DNA of 64,000 bases from Flavobacterium bernardetii (GCF_011305415.1 NZ_JAANOQ010000006.1:62001-126000), one strand, 5' to 3'. Positions 50,092 through 59,063 are shown, counted from the stretch's first letter. Numbers and translations are program-made. The notes: generated from the sequence alone by a model not told the origin.

Positions 50092-51759
50092 ATGAAAAAT
50101 TATTACATCATCTTGTTCTTAAGTAGTTTCATCAACTGTTTTTCACAAGTTGGTATTGGAACTACAACTCCAAACGCTGCTCTAGACATTAATTCAAATA
50201 ATCAAGGATTGCTTACACCAAGAGTAGCTTTAACGGCATCAAATATCGCATTACCTGTTATAAATCCAAATGGAGGTGTGCTGGCTATAAGCACTTTGGT
50301 TTACAATACAGCAACTTCTGGAACTTCTCCTAATAATGTTATTCCTGGATATTATTTTTGGGATGGAACAAAGTGGCTTTTACTAACAAGTCAGCCTTCA
50401 GCAATTAATCAAGACTGGACAATCTTAGGAAATTCTGGAACAAATTCATCCACTAATTTTATTGGGACTACAGACAATATTGATTTCGTATTCAAAAGAA
50501 ATAATTTAATTTCTGGAAAACTAACTACTTCAAACACCTCTTTTGGAGTAGAAGCTTTGTCAAATTCAGGTACTACAGCCTTAAGAACTGTGGCAATCGG
50601 TGTAAATACGCTTAAAAATTTGACTTCAGGAAGCGATAATGTTGCTACAGGTTATGGCGCTTTAGAAGCTAACACAACTGGATTACAAAATGTTGCGGTT
50701 GGTTCATCTAGTTTATCTTTAAACACAAGTGGAAGTTACAATACAGCAATAGGATACAATGCCTTAACAAGAAATGCTTCTGGAATTTTAAATACTGCTG
50801 TTGGAAATTCTAGTTTATTCAATAATTTAGGAGGTAACAATAATGTGGGATTAGGATATTCTGCATTACAACGCAACTTTTCTGGTTCTTATAATGTTGG
50901 AGTCGGTACAAATGCTATTTATAATAATCAAACCGGAAATAATAATGTTGGAATTGGTGAATCCGCATTAGAAAGAAATACAAACGGTAGTAATAATGTT
51001 GCCATTGGAGCTTCAAGTTTATTTAATAATCAATCTTCATCTAATAACACAAGTATTGGTCATGAATCGCAATTAAATAATTTATCTGGACAAAACAATA
51101 ACTCCTTGGGATATCAAACTTTATTTTCTAATAGTGCAGGAAGTAGCAACATTGCTATTGGTAATCAATCTTTATTTTTAAATAATTCTGGGTCTAGAAA
51201 TATTGCAATTGGTGAAAATTCTGGAACAAATATTACTAGTGGTAATAACAATACATTTGTTGGTCATAACACAGGAACTACAATAAGCAATGGATCAAAC
51301 AACACCATAATTGGTTCAAATATTAGCTTGCCCGCAGCAACTTCAAATAATATTGTTTTGGCTGATGGAGCTGGAAATAGAAGAATTAATGTTGATGCCA
51401 ACGGTAATGTTGGAGTGGGCACTTCAACTCAAACTGTTAAATTGGAAGTTAATGGAGCAGCTGCAAATTCTAGTACTTTTAATGCTGGTGCATCAACAAC
51501 AATTGACTTAGCAACAAGCAATTTAGCAACTACATCTGCATCTACTAACGCTATTACATTAACCAACCTAAAAGATGGCGCTGCATATACAATTATTTTT
51601 TCAAGTACAACTGCTACTGCAGGCAATGTAGTGTTTACGGCAGCAGGTTTTACTTTTGCTTATATGGGTACATTCCCTAGAGTTACAAGTAAAAGACATA
51701 TTTATAGTATAATAGTTGTTGGAACAGTATGTTATGTTTCAATGTCTGTAGAAAATTAA
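50092..51759 (+). CDS. Secreted adhesin-like protein with 17-residue head repeats
   Basis: Product of 555 residues. Signal peptide (Cys-Phe-Ser-Gln), the N-terminal Val-Gly-Ile-Gly-Thr-Thr-Thr-Pro module shared with the protein at 2208-4319, then fourteen uninterrupted 17-residue repeats at 167-404. The consensus is roughly Val-Ala-Ile-Gly-x-x-Ala-Leu-x-x-Asn-x-Ser-Gly-x-x-Asn, and a partial repeat follows. Such repeats build beta-roll or beta-helix stalks like the heads of YadA-type trimeric adhesins and some tail fibres. The C-terminal 120 residues form a small jelly-roll-like domain. There is no T9SS domain or anchor. Its promoter carries the same upstream element as the chitinase gene. 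Confidence 0.82.
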   Translation: MKNYYIILFLSSFINCFSQVGIGTTTPNAALDINSNNQGLLTPRVALTASNIALPVINPNGGVLAISTLVYNTATSGTSPNNVIPGYYFWDGTKWLLLTSQPSAINQDWTILGNSGTNSSTNFIGTTDNIDFVFKRNNLISGKLTTSNTSFGVEALSNSGTTALRTVAIGVNTLKNLTSGSDNVATGYGALEANTTGLQNVAVGSSSLSLNTSGSYNTAIGYNALTRNASGILNTAVGNSSLFNNLGGNNNVGLGYSALQRNFSGSYNVGVGTNAIYNNQTGNNNVGIGESALERNTNGSNNVAIGASSLFNNQSSSNNTSIGHESQLNNLSGQNNNSLGYQTLFSNSAGSSNIAIGNQSLFLNNSGSRNIAIGENSGTNITSGNNNTFVGHNTGTTISNGSNNTIIGSNISLPAATSNNIVLADGAGNRRINVDANGNVGVGTSTQTVKLEVNGAAANSSTFNAGASTTIDLATSNLATTSASTNAITLTNLKDGAAYTIIFSSTTATAGNVVFTAAGFTFAYMGTFPRVTSKRHIYSIIVVGTVCYVSMSVEN

Positions 51760-51781
51760 TAACTCAAACCCCATATTACAT

Positions 51782-52723
51782 ATGCTTTTTAAAAACAAAA
51801 ATTTAAAAGTTTTATTTATAATTATTAATTTATTTATAGTTATAAATACTCAAGCACAATTATTTGGTGGACAAATAAGACCAAATCGAATTGTTGGATC
51901 AATAGCTGCACTAAACTGTGGTTCAGCTACAAATATTGGCACATTGGTTGGAGGACAAGTTGCTTCGGGCGTAAGTACTTCAATACCATATACAGGAGGA
52001 AATGGAGGGTATTATCTTGGTTTGAGTATAGCCTCAACAGGAGTAACAGGATTAACAGCCACACTTACAGCAGGTAACTTTGTTGCGGGTTCAGGAACAT
52101 TAATATTTACCATTACAGGAACTCTATCAAGTATTACAGGAGGAACAGCTTCCTTTACTATTGTTATTGGTGGGCAAACTTGTGTTTTTACTAGAATAGT
52201 TAACCCCGCACCACCATTATGTAATGTTTCTGGCGCTAGCAGAACGCTAACAGGATTTGGAACATTTCCTTTTGGTATAGGATCGGTTACTGCAACTGCA
52301 TTAAATGGAACAACGACATTTTCATTTACCCAAACTGCTTGTTCTGTTTCTGTTGCTACTGGTCCATTTTTTTCAAGTAGCAGTTCTGATGGTGATTTAC
52401 GACTAACTTTTTCTAATCATTTTACCGGTAGAATAATTATTGTGGCAAATGCAATGGGTGGCGAGCAATTATGTGTGACTAATGAAACGAGTGGATTAGC
52501 TGTAACGCCAACACTAACGGCAGCTTGTAGAACATTTATTTCAGGAAGTTGCGTTCGATGTACTTGGTTAGGAGCATCTGATGCTACAGGAAATGTAGGC
52601 TCAGGTCACGGAACTATGAGCTATAACATAAATAATTCCGCATCTGTTTTGTTAGATTTTAGTGCTTTTTCTGGAGCTAGTAATAATGGTACGATTTATT
52701 CTGTACAACTTATATGTAATTGA
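51782..52723 (+). CDS. Secreted Ser/Thr/Gly-rich protein, function unknown
   Basis: Product of 313 residues with a signal peptide ending Asn-Thr-Gln-Ala-Gln. The first half holds a module (Pro-Tyr-Thr-Gly-Gly-Asn-Gly-Gly-Tyr-Tyr, Thr-Ala-Thr-Leu-Thr-Ala-Gly-Asn-Phe, Gly-Thr-Leu-Ile-Phe-Thr-Ile-Thr-Gly-Thr) that I have seen repeated in long flavobacterial surface proteins. The second half has paired Cys residues (Arg-Cys-Thr-Trp) and may be a carbohydrate-binding-like sandwich. It starts 22 bp after the adhesin-like gene, so the two are one operon. Function unknown. Confidence 0.75.
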   Translation: MLFKNKNLKVLFIIINLFIVINTQAQLFGGQIRPNRIVGSIAALNCGSATNIGTLVGGQVASGVSTSIPYTGGNGGYYLGLSIASTGVTGLTATLTAGNFVAGSGTLIFTITGTLSSITGGTASFTIVIGGQTCVFTRIVNPAPPLCNVSGASRTLTGFGTFPFGIGSVTATALNGTTTFSFTQTACSVSVATGPFFSSSSSDGDLRLTFSNHFTGRIIIVANAMGGEQLCVTNETSGLAVTPTLTAACRTFISGSCVRCTWLGASDATGNVGSGHGTMSYNINNSASVLLDFSAFSGASNNGTIYSVQLICN

Positions 52724-52800
52724 CAAAAACCAGTTGGGTAAAATATTTTGATGTAATTACACTACCATTTGAATTCAAATCTTGGACTATCGAATGAAAA

Positions 52801-52842
52801 AAATGGATAATAATCATAAAAAGCTATGAGTATTATCCATTT
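52801..52842 (+). terminator. Long hairpin, probable terminator
   Basis: AAATGGATAATA pairs with TATTATCCATTT (12 bp), continuing after a mismatch with TCAT/ATGA, 77 bp after the stop codon of the secreted protein gene. Confidence 0.6.
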
Positions 52843-52864
52843 AACTAATTTAACAACACAAAAT

Positions 52865-52978
52865 ATGAAAAATAAAATTAAAGAAATACTAACTGAACTA
52901 GATTATATAGAACTTACTCTTCTGTTGGTTTTCTTTTTTTGTATAAGTACAGCTATGTTTTTATTTTATAATTTATAA
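52865..52978 (+). CDS. Small membrane protein, 37 residues (candidate)
   Basis: ATG at 52865 opens a frame with a charged N-terminus (Met-Lys-Asn-Lys-Ile-Lys-Glu) and one membrane helix (about 17-35, Leu-Thr-Leu-Leu-Leu-Val-Phe-Phe-Phe). It lies just after the hairpin and is convergent with the DUF3098 gene, 17 bp away. Length and composition fit a small single-helix protein, but AT-rich DNA can produce such frames by chance. Confidence 0.4.
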   Translation: MKNKIKEILTELDYIELTLLLVFFFCISTAMFLFYNL

Positions 52979-52995
52979 CTATCCTTTTAAGGAGA

Positions 52996-53241
52996 TTACT
53001 CTTTTTTTGTGCTTTTCTTAAGAATCGAATAAATAGTAATTCCAAAACCAATTAACACCACTGTTGGCGCTAATCTGATTCTTCTGAAATTATACACTTC
53101 TTCATTGAAAACATTTGGGTTTTCGTTTGCACCACCGCTCATTAAAATGAAACCTATGGCAATCACGACTAATCCGATAATTAATATTTTATAATTCGCA
53201 GCACCGAATAAAAATTCCTGCTTGTTTGTATCTTCTTTCAT
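52996..53241 (-). CDS. DUF3098 membrane protein
   Basis: Product of 81 residues with two membrane helices (about 18-36 and 56-73), and Phe-Leu-Phe-Gly-Ala-Ala-Asn-Tyr-Lys-Ile-Leu-Ile-Ile-Gly near the start and Phe-Arg-Arg-Ile-Arg-Leu-Ala-Pro between the helices. It matches DUF3098, a family found directly after ftsX in Bacteroidota. The function is unknown; the constant link to ftsX suggests a role in cell division or envelope growth. The gap to ftsX consists of seven-base repeats. Confidence 0.88.
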   Translation of the reverse strand: MKEDTNKQEFLFGAANYKILIIGLVVIAIGFILMSGGANENPNVFNEEVYNFRRIRLAPTVVLIGFGITIYSILKKSTKKE

Positions 53242-53245
53242 AATT

Positions 53246-53294
53246 TTTTTACTTGACTCTTTTTACTTTTTACTTGGCTCTTTTTACTTGACTC
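53246..53294. repeat. Seven tandem seven-base units between ftsX and DUF3098
   Basis: Plus strand: TTTTTAC, TTGACTC, TTTTTAC, TTTTTAC, TTGGCTC, TTTTTAC, TTGACTC in perfect register from 53246, filling the whole gap between the ftsX stop codon (53297) and the DUF3098 start (53241). Confidence 0.8.
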
Positions 53295-53296
53295 TT

Positions 53297-54172
53297 CTAG
53301 TACAAATCGTCCGTTCTTAAATTTAAGAAACGTGTAGTTGCAAAATACGTACTCAACCAAGTGATAATTATTCCAACTAATAAAACGCCTAGAGCTACAA
53401 TTCCAAGAGAAGTATAATCTTTTGCTATTCCTAAAGTTGGGAACATTCCATCGATATAAAACGCTAAAATAACTATACCAATAATCGCTAAAACAGCCCC
53501 AATAATTCCTAGCAAAATACTTGTTTTGATAAATGGCATTCTAATGAATGATTTGGTTGCGCCAACCATTTGCATCGTTTTAATGGTAAATCGGTGGGAG
53601 TAAATCGACAAACGAATCGAACCATTAATTAACAACATTGCAACAAAAGTTAAAACCGCACTGATAATTAAAATCCAAAAACTAATTTCAGTTACGTTTT
53701 CGTTGACTAATTCTACTAATTCTTTATCGTAAATGATATCAGAAATATTTGCGTTTCGTTTAAATTCATTTTCTATTTTGGTGATTTCTGCTTTGGTTAC
53801 ATAGTCACTTTTTAAATGAATATCAAACGAGTTTTGAAGTGGATTAAATCCTAAAAACTCCATAAAATCTTTACCTACTATATCTGGATTGTTTTTAGCT
53901 GCTTCGTCTTTTGTTACAAAATCATATGATTTAATGAATTTCGAATTTTTCAATTCCGTATCAAAAGCATTTAAAATAGTATCATTGGCTTCGTCTTTAA
54001 AGTACACACTCATAGGAATGTTTTCTTTAAAATCATTCGAAATTTTCTCAGAATTAATCACAAATAATCCTAAAGCGCCTAATAAAAACAGCACTAAAAA
54101 AATACTAAAAACTACCGAAAAATAAGAAGAAATTAATCTTCTGCGTTGATATTGCTCAAACGATTGTGCCAT
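53297..54172 (-). CDS. ftsX: Cell-division ABC transporter permease FtsX
   Basis: Product of 291 residues with four membrane helices: one near 20-40, a periplasmic loop domain to about 165, then three helices (about 170-190, 222-245, 265-285). The pattern Met-Val-Gly-Ala-Thr-Lys-Ser-Phe-Ile-Arg before the third helix is typical of FtsX. With FtsE it activates cell-wall hydrolases at the division site; ftsE is not in the window, as often in Bacteroidota. Confidence 0.93.
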   Translation of the reverse strand: MAQSFEQYQRRRLISSYFSVVFSIFLVLFLLGALGLFVINSEKISNDFKENIPMSVYFKDEANDTILNAFDTELKNSKFIKSYDFVTKDEAAKNNPDIVGKDFMEFLGFNPLQNSFDIHLKSDYVTKAEITKIENEFKRNANISDIIYDKELVELVNENVTEISFWILIISAVLTFVAMLLINGSIRLSIYSHRFTIKTMQMVGATKSFIRMPFIKTSILLGIIGAVLAIIGIVILAFYIDGMFPTLGIAKDYTSLGIVALGVLLVGIIITWLSTYFATTRFLNLRTDDLY

Positions 54173-54313
54173 AAATTTTATAATTATGCTGTAAAAATAG
54201 TAAAGAAATTTTGTTTACACAGAATATAACAACAAAGTTTTAACTTTAGTATATAAAAATGTAAATTTGCAACCGAATTTTTGTTTCAAGTTTTATATGA
54301 CTTAATCACTTTT

Positions 54314-54334
54314 AACCTGAAACCTGAAACCTGA
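54314..54334 (+). repeat. Three tandem AACCTGA units before leuS
   Basis: AACCTGA repeated exactly three times, ending ten bases before the leuS ATG. The frr gene has the related units AACCTGA, AACTTGA, AACTTGA at the same distance. A perfect -7 box TAAATTTG at 54262-54269 puts the repeats in the transcribed leader. Confidence 0.7.
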
Positions 54335-54344
54335 AAACTAGAAC

Positions 54345-57300
54345 ATGAAATACCACCACGAAAAAATCGAAGCCAAATGGCAACAATATTGGGCAGAAAA
54401 TCAAACTTTTGCTGCAAGTAACACATCTGATAAACCAAAATATTTTGTTTTAGATATGTTTCCTTATCCTTCGGGAGCAGGCTTACACGTTGGGCATCCG
54501 TTAGGGTATATTGCTTCCGATATTGTCGCTAGATATAAAAGACATCAAGGTTTTAATGTGTTACATCCACAAGGTTACGATTCATTTGGTTTACCAGCAG
54601 AACAATATGCGATTCAAACGGGTCAACATCCAGCAGATACGACTCGCATGAATATTGAAGGTGGAATCGATAAATCGGGAAATACGATTCAAGGGTACAG
54701 AAATCAATTAGATAGAATTGGTTTTTCTTTTGATTGGAGTCGTGAAGTTCGCACATCGAATCCAGATTATTACAAACATACCCAATGGATTTTCATTCAA
54801 TTATACAATTCTTGGTACAATAAAAATTCAGATAAAGCAGAAGATATTTCGACATTAGTTGCGATTTTCGCCTCAGAAGGAAATGCGAATGTTAATGCGG
54901 TTTGTGATGATAATATCGCCCCATTTTCAGCAGCAGAATGGAACGCTTTTACGTCTGAAGAACAACAAAAAATCTTATTACAATATAGATTAACCTATTT
55001 AGCAGAAACCGAAGTAAACTGGTGTGCGGCTTTAGGTACAGTTTTAGCGAATGACGAAATTGTAAACGGCGTTTCAGAACGTGGTGGACATCCCGTAGTT
55101 CGTAAGAAAATGACACAATGGAGTATGCGAATTTCTGCTTACGCGGAACGTTTATTACAAGGTTTAAACGAAATCGATTGGAGTGAATCTATCAAAGAAT
55201 CACAACGTAACTGGATCGGAAAATCGGTTGGAGCGATGGTTTCTTTCAACGTGAATAATCACGATGCAAAAATTGATGTCTTTACCACTCGACCTGATAC
55301 GATTTTCGGAGTTACGTTTATGACATTAGCACCAGAGCATGATTTGGTCGCACAAATTACAACTCCAGAACAAAAAGCTGCGGTTGAAGCATATGTAGAA
55401 GCTACAGCAAAACGTTCAGAACGTGAAAGAATGGCCGACGTTAAAACCATTTCAGGAGTTTTCACAGGTGCTTATGCGGAACATCCGTTTACAAAAGAAC
55501 CTATTCCAGTTTGGATTGGCGATTACGTATTAGCCGGTTACGGAACTGGGGCTGTTATGGCCGTTCCTTGTGGTGACGAACGTGATTATGCTTTCGCGAA
55601 TTTCTTCAAAGGAACCAACGGAATGCCAGAAATTAAAAACATTTTCAACCAAGATATTTCAGAAGCCGCTTACGGAGAAAAAAGTGGTTTCGAATTAGTA
55701 CATTCTGATTTCTTAAACGGATTAGACTACAAAAACGGAACGAAAAAAGCCATTGCAGCTTTAGAAGAAATTGGAGCAGGAAATGCAAAAGTAAATTACC
55801 GTTTACGTGATGCTGTTTTCTCTCGCCAAAGATATTGGGGTGAACCTTTTCCAGTATATTATGTGAACGGTTTGCCACAAATGATTGATAAAAAACACTT
55901 GCCAATCGTTTTACCAGAAGTAGAAAAATATTTACCAACCGAAGACGGCCAACCACCATTAGGTAACGCGACAGTTTGGGCTTGGGACTCTGAAAACAAT
56001 GCAGTTGTTAACAATGATTTAATTGATGACACGAAAGTTTTCCCATTAGAATTGAACACGATGCCAGGTTGGGCAGGTTCTTCTTGGTATTGGATGCGTT
56101 ATATGGATGCTCACAATACAGAAGATTTTGCAAACGAAGAAGCCTTAAAATACTGGGAAAGTGTAGATTTATACATTGGTGGAAGCGAACACGCCACCGG
56201 ACATTTATTATATTCTCGTTTTTGGAATAAATTCTTAAAAGACAGAGGTTATGCTCCAACCGAAGAACCATTCAAGAAGTTGATTAATCAGGGAATGATT
56301 TTGGGAATGAGTGCTAATTTTTATAAAGTTGTTTTTGAATTAAAAATCGATGGAAAAATTCAAGAGAATCTTTTGAAATATGATATTACAAAAATCATTG
56401 TTCCATTAAATTTAATCAACCAAGATTCTGAAAAATTAAAAAATATTATTTCTGAGAAATATTTAAAAAATTCTCTTTTGGCTGTTGAAAAAACACTTAA
56501 AAAAGAAGGTGTTTCCTATAAAGAAATAGACTTATCGATATTTGGCTATCAACAATCAAAAGTAGATTTAGCTTGTATCAATGACGTCACCAACGAATTA
56601 AACATTGAAGCATTCAAAAATCATCCATTATATTCCGACTATTCAAATGCAGAATTCATTTTAGAAGATGGAAAATACATTGTGGGTCGTGAAGTAGAAA
56701 AAATGTCGAAATCGAAATACAATGTGGTTTCGCCTGATGATATTTGTGAAGAATATGGTGCAGATACCTTACGTTTATACGAAATGTTTTTAGGGCCTTT
56801 AGAGCAATCTAAACCATGGAATACAGCAGGAATAACAGGAGTTTCTGGTTTCTTGAAAAAATTATGGAGGTTATACTTTGACGATAATGGTTCAGTGATT
56901 GTTAATGACGAACCAACGGCAGAAATGTACAAATCTTTACATAAAACCATTAAGAAAGTAACGGAAGACATTGAGAATTTCTCATTCAACACGTCGGTTT
57001 CTCAATTTATGATTTGCGTAAACGAATTGCAACAATTAAAATGCAATCACCGTGCGATTTTAGAACCATTAGCGCTTTTAGTTTCGCCTTATGCGCCACA
57101 TATTGCCGAAGAATTATGGTTAGGATTGAAAGATTTAAAAATTGAAGAATTGAAAGATTATGAAGGAATATCTAAACAACCTTTTCCAAAATTTGAAGAA
57201 AAATATTTAATCGAATCTGAAAAAGAATATCCAGTTTCGTTTAACGGAAAAATGCGTTTCACCATTAAGTTACCGTTAGATTTAACAGCTGCTCAAATTG

Positions 57301-57404
57301 AAGAAATCGTAATGGCCGATGAAAGAACACAAGCGCAATTACAAGGCAGAACGCCAAACAAAGTGATTATCGTTCCAGGAAAAATTATTAATTTAGTTGG
57401 TTAG
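54345..57404 (+). CDS. leuS: Leucyl-tRNA synthetase, with long insertions
   Basis: Product of 1019 residues, longer than the 860-940 usual in bacteria. Class I signatures: His-Val-Gly-His at 48-51 and Lys-Met-Ser-Lys-Ser at 786-790; the editing domain is in between (Thr-Thr-Arg-Pro-Asp-Thr-Ile-Phe-Gly-Val, about 315-324). One Bacteroidota-type insertion is at about 165-220. A second stretch of about 90 residues (658-748) precedes the Lys-Met-Ser-Lys-Ser loop; it is Lys-, Ile- and Asn-rich and unlike the insertion I remember from other flavobacteria. The enzyme charges and proofreads tRNA-Leu. Confidence 0.93.
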   Translation: MKYHHEKIEAKWQQYWAENQTFAASNTSDKPKYFVLDMFPYPSGAGLHVGHPLGYIASDIVARYKRHQGFNVLHPQGYDSFGLPAEQYAIQTGQHPADTTRMNIEGGIDKSGNTIQGYRNQLDRIGFSFDWSREVRTSNPDYYKHTQWIFIQLYNSWYNKNSDKAEDISTLVAIFASEGNANVNAVCDDNIAPFSAAEWNAFTSEEQQKILLQYRLTYLAETEVNWCAALGTVLANDEIVNGVSERGGHPVVRKKMTQWSMRISAYAERLLQGLNEIDWSESIKESQRNWIGKSVGAMVSFNVNNHDAKIDVFTTRPDTIFGVTFMTLAPEHDLVAQITTPEQKAAVEAYVEATAKRSERERMADVKTISGVFTGAYAEHPFTKEPIPVWIGDYVLAGYGTGAVMAVPCGDERDYAFANFFKGTNGMPEIKNIFNQDISEAAYGEKSGFELVHSDFLNGLDYKNGTKKAIAALEEIGAGNAKVNYRLRDAVFSRQRYWGEPFPVYYVNGLPQMIDKKHLPIVLPEVEKYLPTEDGQPPLGNATVWAWDSENNAVVNNDLIDDTKVFPLELNTMPGWAGSSWYWMRYMDAHNTEDFANEEALKYWESVDLYIGGSEHATGHLLYSRFWNKFLKDRGYAPTEEPFKKLINQGMILGMSANFYKVVFELKIDGKIQENLLKYDITKIIVPLNLINQDSEKLKNIISEKYLKNSLLAVEKTLKKEGVSYKEIDLSIFGYQQSKVDLACINDVTNELNIEAFKNHPLYSDYSNAEFILEDGKYIVGREVEKMSKSKYNVVSPDDICEEYGADTLRLYEMFLGPLEQSKPWNTAGITGVSGFLKKLWRLYFDDNGSVIVNDEPTAEMYKSLHKTIKKVTEDIENFSFNTSVSQFMICVNELQQLKCNHRAILEPLALLVSPYAPHIAEELWLGLKDLKIEELKDYEGISKQPFPKFEEKYLIESEKEYPVSFNGKMRFTIKLPLDLTAAQIEEIVMADERTQAQLQGRTPNKVIIVPGKIINLVG

Positions 57405-57415
57405 CCGTTTTGTCT

Positions 57416-57435
57416 CACTGAGCGGAGTCGAAGTG
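57416..57435. repeat. CACTGAGCGGAGTCGAAGTG repeat
   Basis: A 20-base imperfect palindrome (CACT...AGTG). The same sequence occurs as an interspersed repeat in many Flavobacterium genomes. It lies 11 bp after the leuS stop codon and is followed by the terminator at 57448. Confidence 0.55.
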
Positions 57436-57447
57436 TCTTTATAAATT

Positions 57448-57493
57448 AACCGCAGATTCGCAGATTATTTTCTGTAAATCTGCGGTTTTTTCA
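57448..57493 (+). terminator. Terminator after leuS
   Basis: AACCGCAGATT pairs with AATCTGCGGTT (11 bp), with a second CGCAGATT-type unit in the loop, then a T run. Confidence 0.8.
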
Positions 57494-57536
57494 TGTAACA
57501 AAATTTCGTGTTATTCTACTAATTAAAAAAATAAAG

Positions 57537-58256
57537 ATGAAAATAGTACGACTTTTATTACTTCTATTTTGTTTGAATTTAAATGCTCAAGCGAATGATA
57601 TTGCTGTTGAAAAAGACCATTTTAAATTATTTGTTGGAGCGGGTGCTTCATTTAATAACGGTTTTGAAATTAATTCTTACTTAGCTAAAAACAATATTCA
57701 AACCATAAATCCAGTTCAAATTAATGCTAATGCTGGTGTAATTTACTATTGTGATGATGCGGATGTAGACTTAGGATATGAATTATTTGCATCTGGAGAT
57801 AGCAACGAAAAAACAAAAAATAGATTTATTTCGAATGGAATAAAATTGAGATCTCATTATGTTTTTCAAATTGTGAAGAATTTTGAAATTGGCACGGGTT
57901 TTAATATAAGTTATGCCAAACGCAAATTAGCCATTTACTATACTGATTATACTTTAGATTTTAATAATTTATCAACAGGAGTCAATGGAAATCAGATTTC
58001 CTTGTTTAATGAAAAAGCGTTTATTGGACCTTCATTTTGTTTAAAATTTAAAGAAGTTGGAAGAAGACACCAACAAACTAAAGTCACTTTTTCTTATGAA
58101 TTTCCAATAAATAATAAACCTTGGGAAAGTAGTTTTCTGCAATTTGAGAATAAAATTTTCGAAAAAAAACAGAAATCAATTTCTAATAAATGTATCATTT
58201 GCTTTATAAGTAATTATTTTAATGTCAACTTGTCATTTTTAAAATTTGGCTCATAA
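57537..58256 (+). CDS. Outer-membrane protein, 3' end possibly frameshifted
   Basis: Product of 239 residues as read, with a signal peptide ending Leu-Asn-Ala-Gln-Ala and a strand-rich body. The last 30 residues after Glu-Lys-Lys look wrong for a barrel (Ile-Cys-Phe-Ile-Ser-Asn-Tyr-Phe). If the reading frame slips back one base in the run of eight A at 58162-58169 (A-AAA-AAA), the protein ends Glu-Lys-Lys-Thr-Glu-Ile-Asn-Phe at a TAA at 58184, with the terminal Phe typical of outer-membrane proteins. A one-base deletion in the A run, a sequencing error or real ribosomal slippage could explain this. No named family is recognised. Confidence 0.6.
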   Translation: MKIVRLLLLLFCLNLNAQANDIAVEKDHFKLFVGAGASFNNGFEINSYLAKNNIQTINPVQINANAGVIYYCDDADVDLGYELFASGDSNEKTKNRFISNGIKLRSHYVFQIVKNFEIGTGFNISYAKRKLAIYYTDYTLDFNNLSTGVNGNQISLFNEKAFIGPSFCLKFKEVGRRHQQTKVTFSYEFPINNKPWESSFLQFENKIFEKKQKSISNKCIICFISNYFNVNLSFLKFGS

Positions 58257-58300
58257 TTTGATGCTTATTTTGTAACTTTAAATTTTTAAAATTAAAAACT

Positions 58301-59002
58301 ATGTTTGATTTACCTTACATGATAATAATTGGAGTAATTGCTCTATTTAGTTGGTTAGTAAGTTCGCGCTTAAAAAGTAAGTTTGAACATTATTCAAAAC
58401 TTACCTTAAGAAACGGAATGTCTGGTGCTGAAATTGCAGAAAAAATGTTGGCAGATCACGGAATTAGTGATGTAAAAGTGATTTCTACTCCAGGAAGATT
58501 GACCGATCATTATAATCCTACAGATAAAACCGTAAACTTATCAGAAGCGGTTTACAACCAACGTAATGCGGCTGCGGCTGCGGTTGCAGCTCACGAAGTT
58601 GGACACGCCGTTCAACATGCACAAGCCTACGAATGGTTAACGATGCGTTCTAAAATGGTGCCTATGGTTAATGTGTCGTCAAGTATGTCGCAATGGTTAA
58701 TTATGGGTGGAATTATTTTAGGTTTTGCTTCAAAATCTGGAATTGGATTTTATGTCGCTGTCGCTGGTTTGGCTTTAATGGCTGTAGCAACGGCTTTCAG
58801 TTTCATTACTTTACCAGTAGAATATGACGCAAGTAACCGTGCTTTAGCTTGGTTGAAAAATAAAAATATGTTAGGTCAAGAAGAATATGCTGGTGCAGAA
58901 GATTCCTTAAAATGGGCTGCCAGAACCTATTTAGTTGCCGCTTTAGGTGCTTTAGCTTCGTTACTATATTGGGCATATAGAATTTTAGGCTCAAGAGATT
59001 AA
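58301..59002 (+). CDS. Zinc metallopeptidase, YugP type
   Basis: Product of 233 residues with an N-terminal membrane helix, the zinc site His-Glu-Val-Gly-His (Ala-Ala-His-Glu-Val-Gly-His-Ala-Val-Gln, about 95-104) and further helices at about 130-170 and 205-225. It matches the YugP/DUF neutral zinc peptidase family. The substrates are unknown; a role in membrane protein turnover is plausible. Confidence 0.9.
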   Translation: MFDLPYMIIIGVIALFSWLVSSRLKSKFEHYSKLTLRNGMSGAEIAEKMLADHGISDVKVISTPGRLTDHYNPTDKTVNLSEAVYNQRNAAAAAVAAHEVGHAVQHAQAYEWLTMRSKMVPMVNVSSSMSQWLIMGGIILGFASKSGIGFYVAVAGLALMAVATAFSFITLPVEYDASNRALAWLKNKNMLGQEEYAGAEDSLKWAARTYLVAALGALASLLYWAYRILGSRD

Positions 59003-59017
59003 TTTCTTAAAATAAAA

Positions 59018-59054
59018 CAAAAAAGTCCGTCAATTCATTTTGACGGACTTTTTT
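59018..59054. terminator. Bidirectional terminator
   Basis: AAAAAAGTCCGTCAA and TTGACGGACTTTTTT form a near-perfect 15-bp stem between the convergent peptidase and Lrp genes. Confidence 0.9.
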
Positions 59055-59063
59055 ATACTCGAA

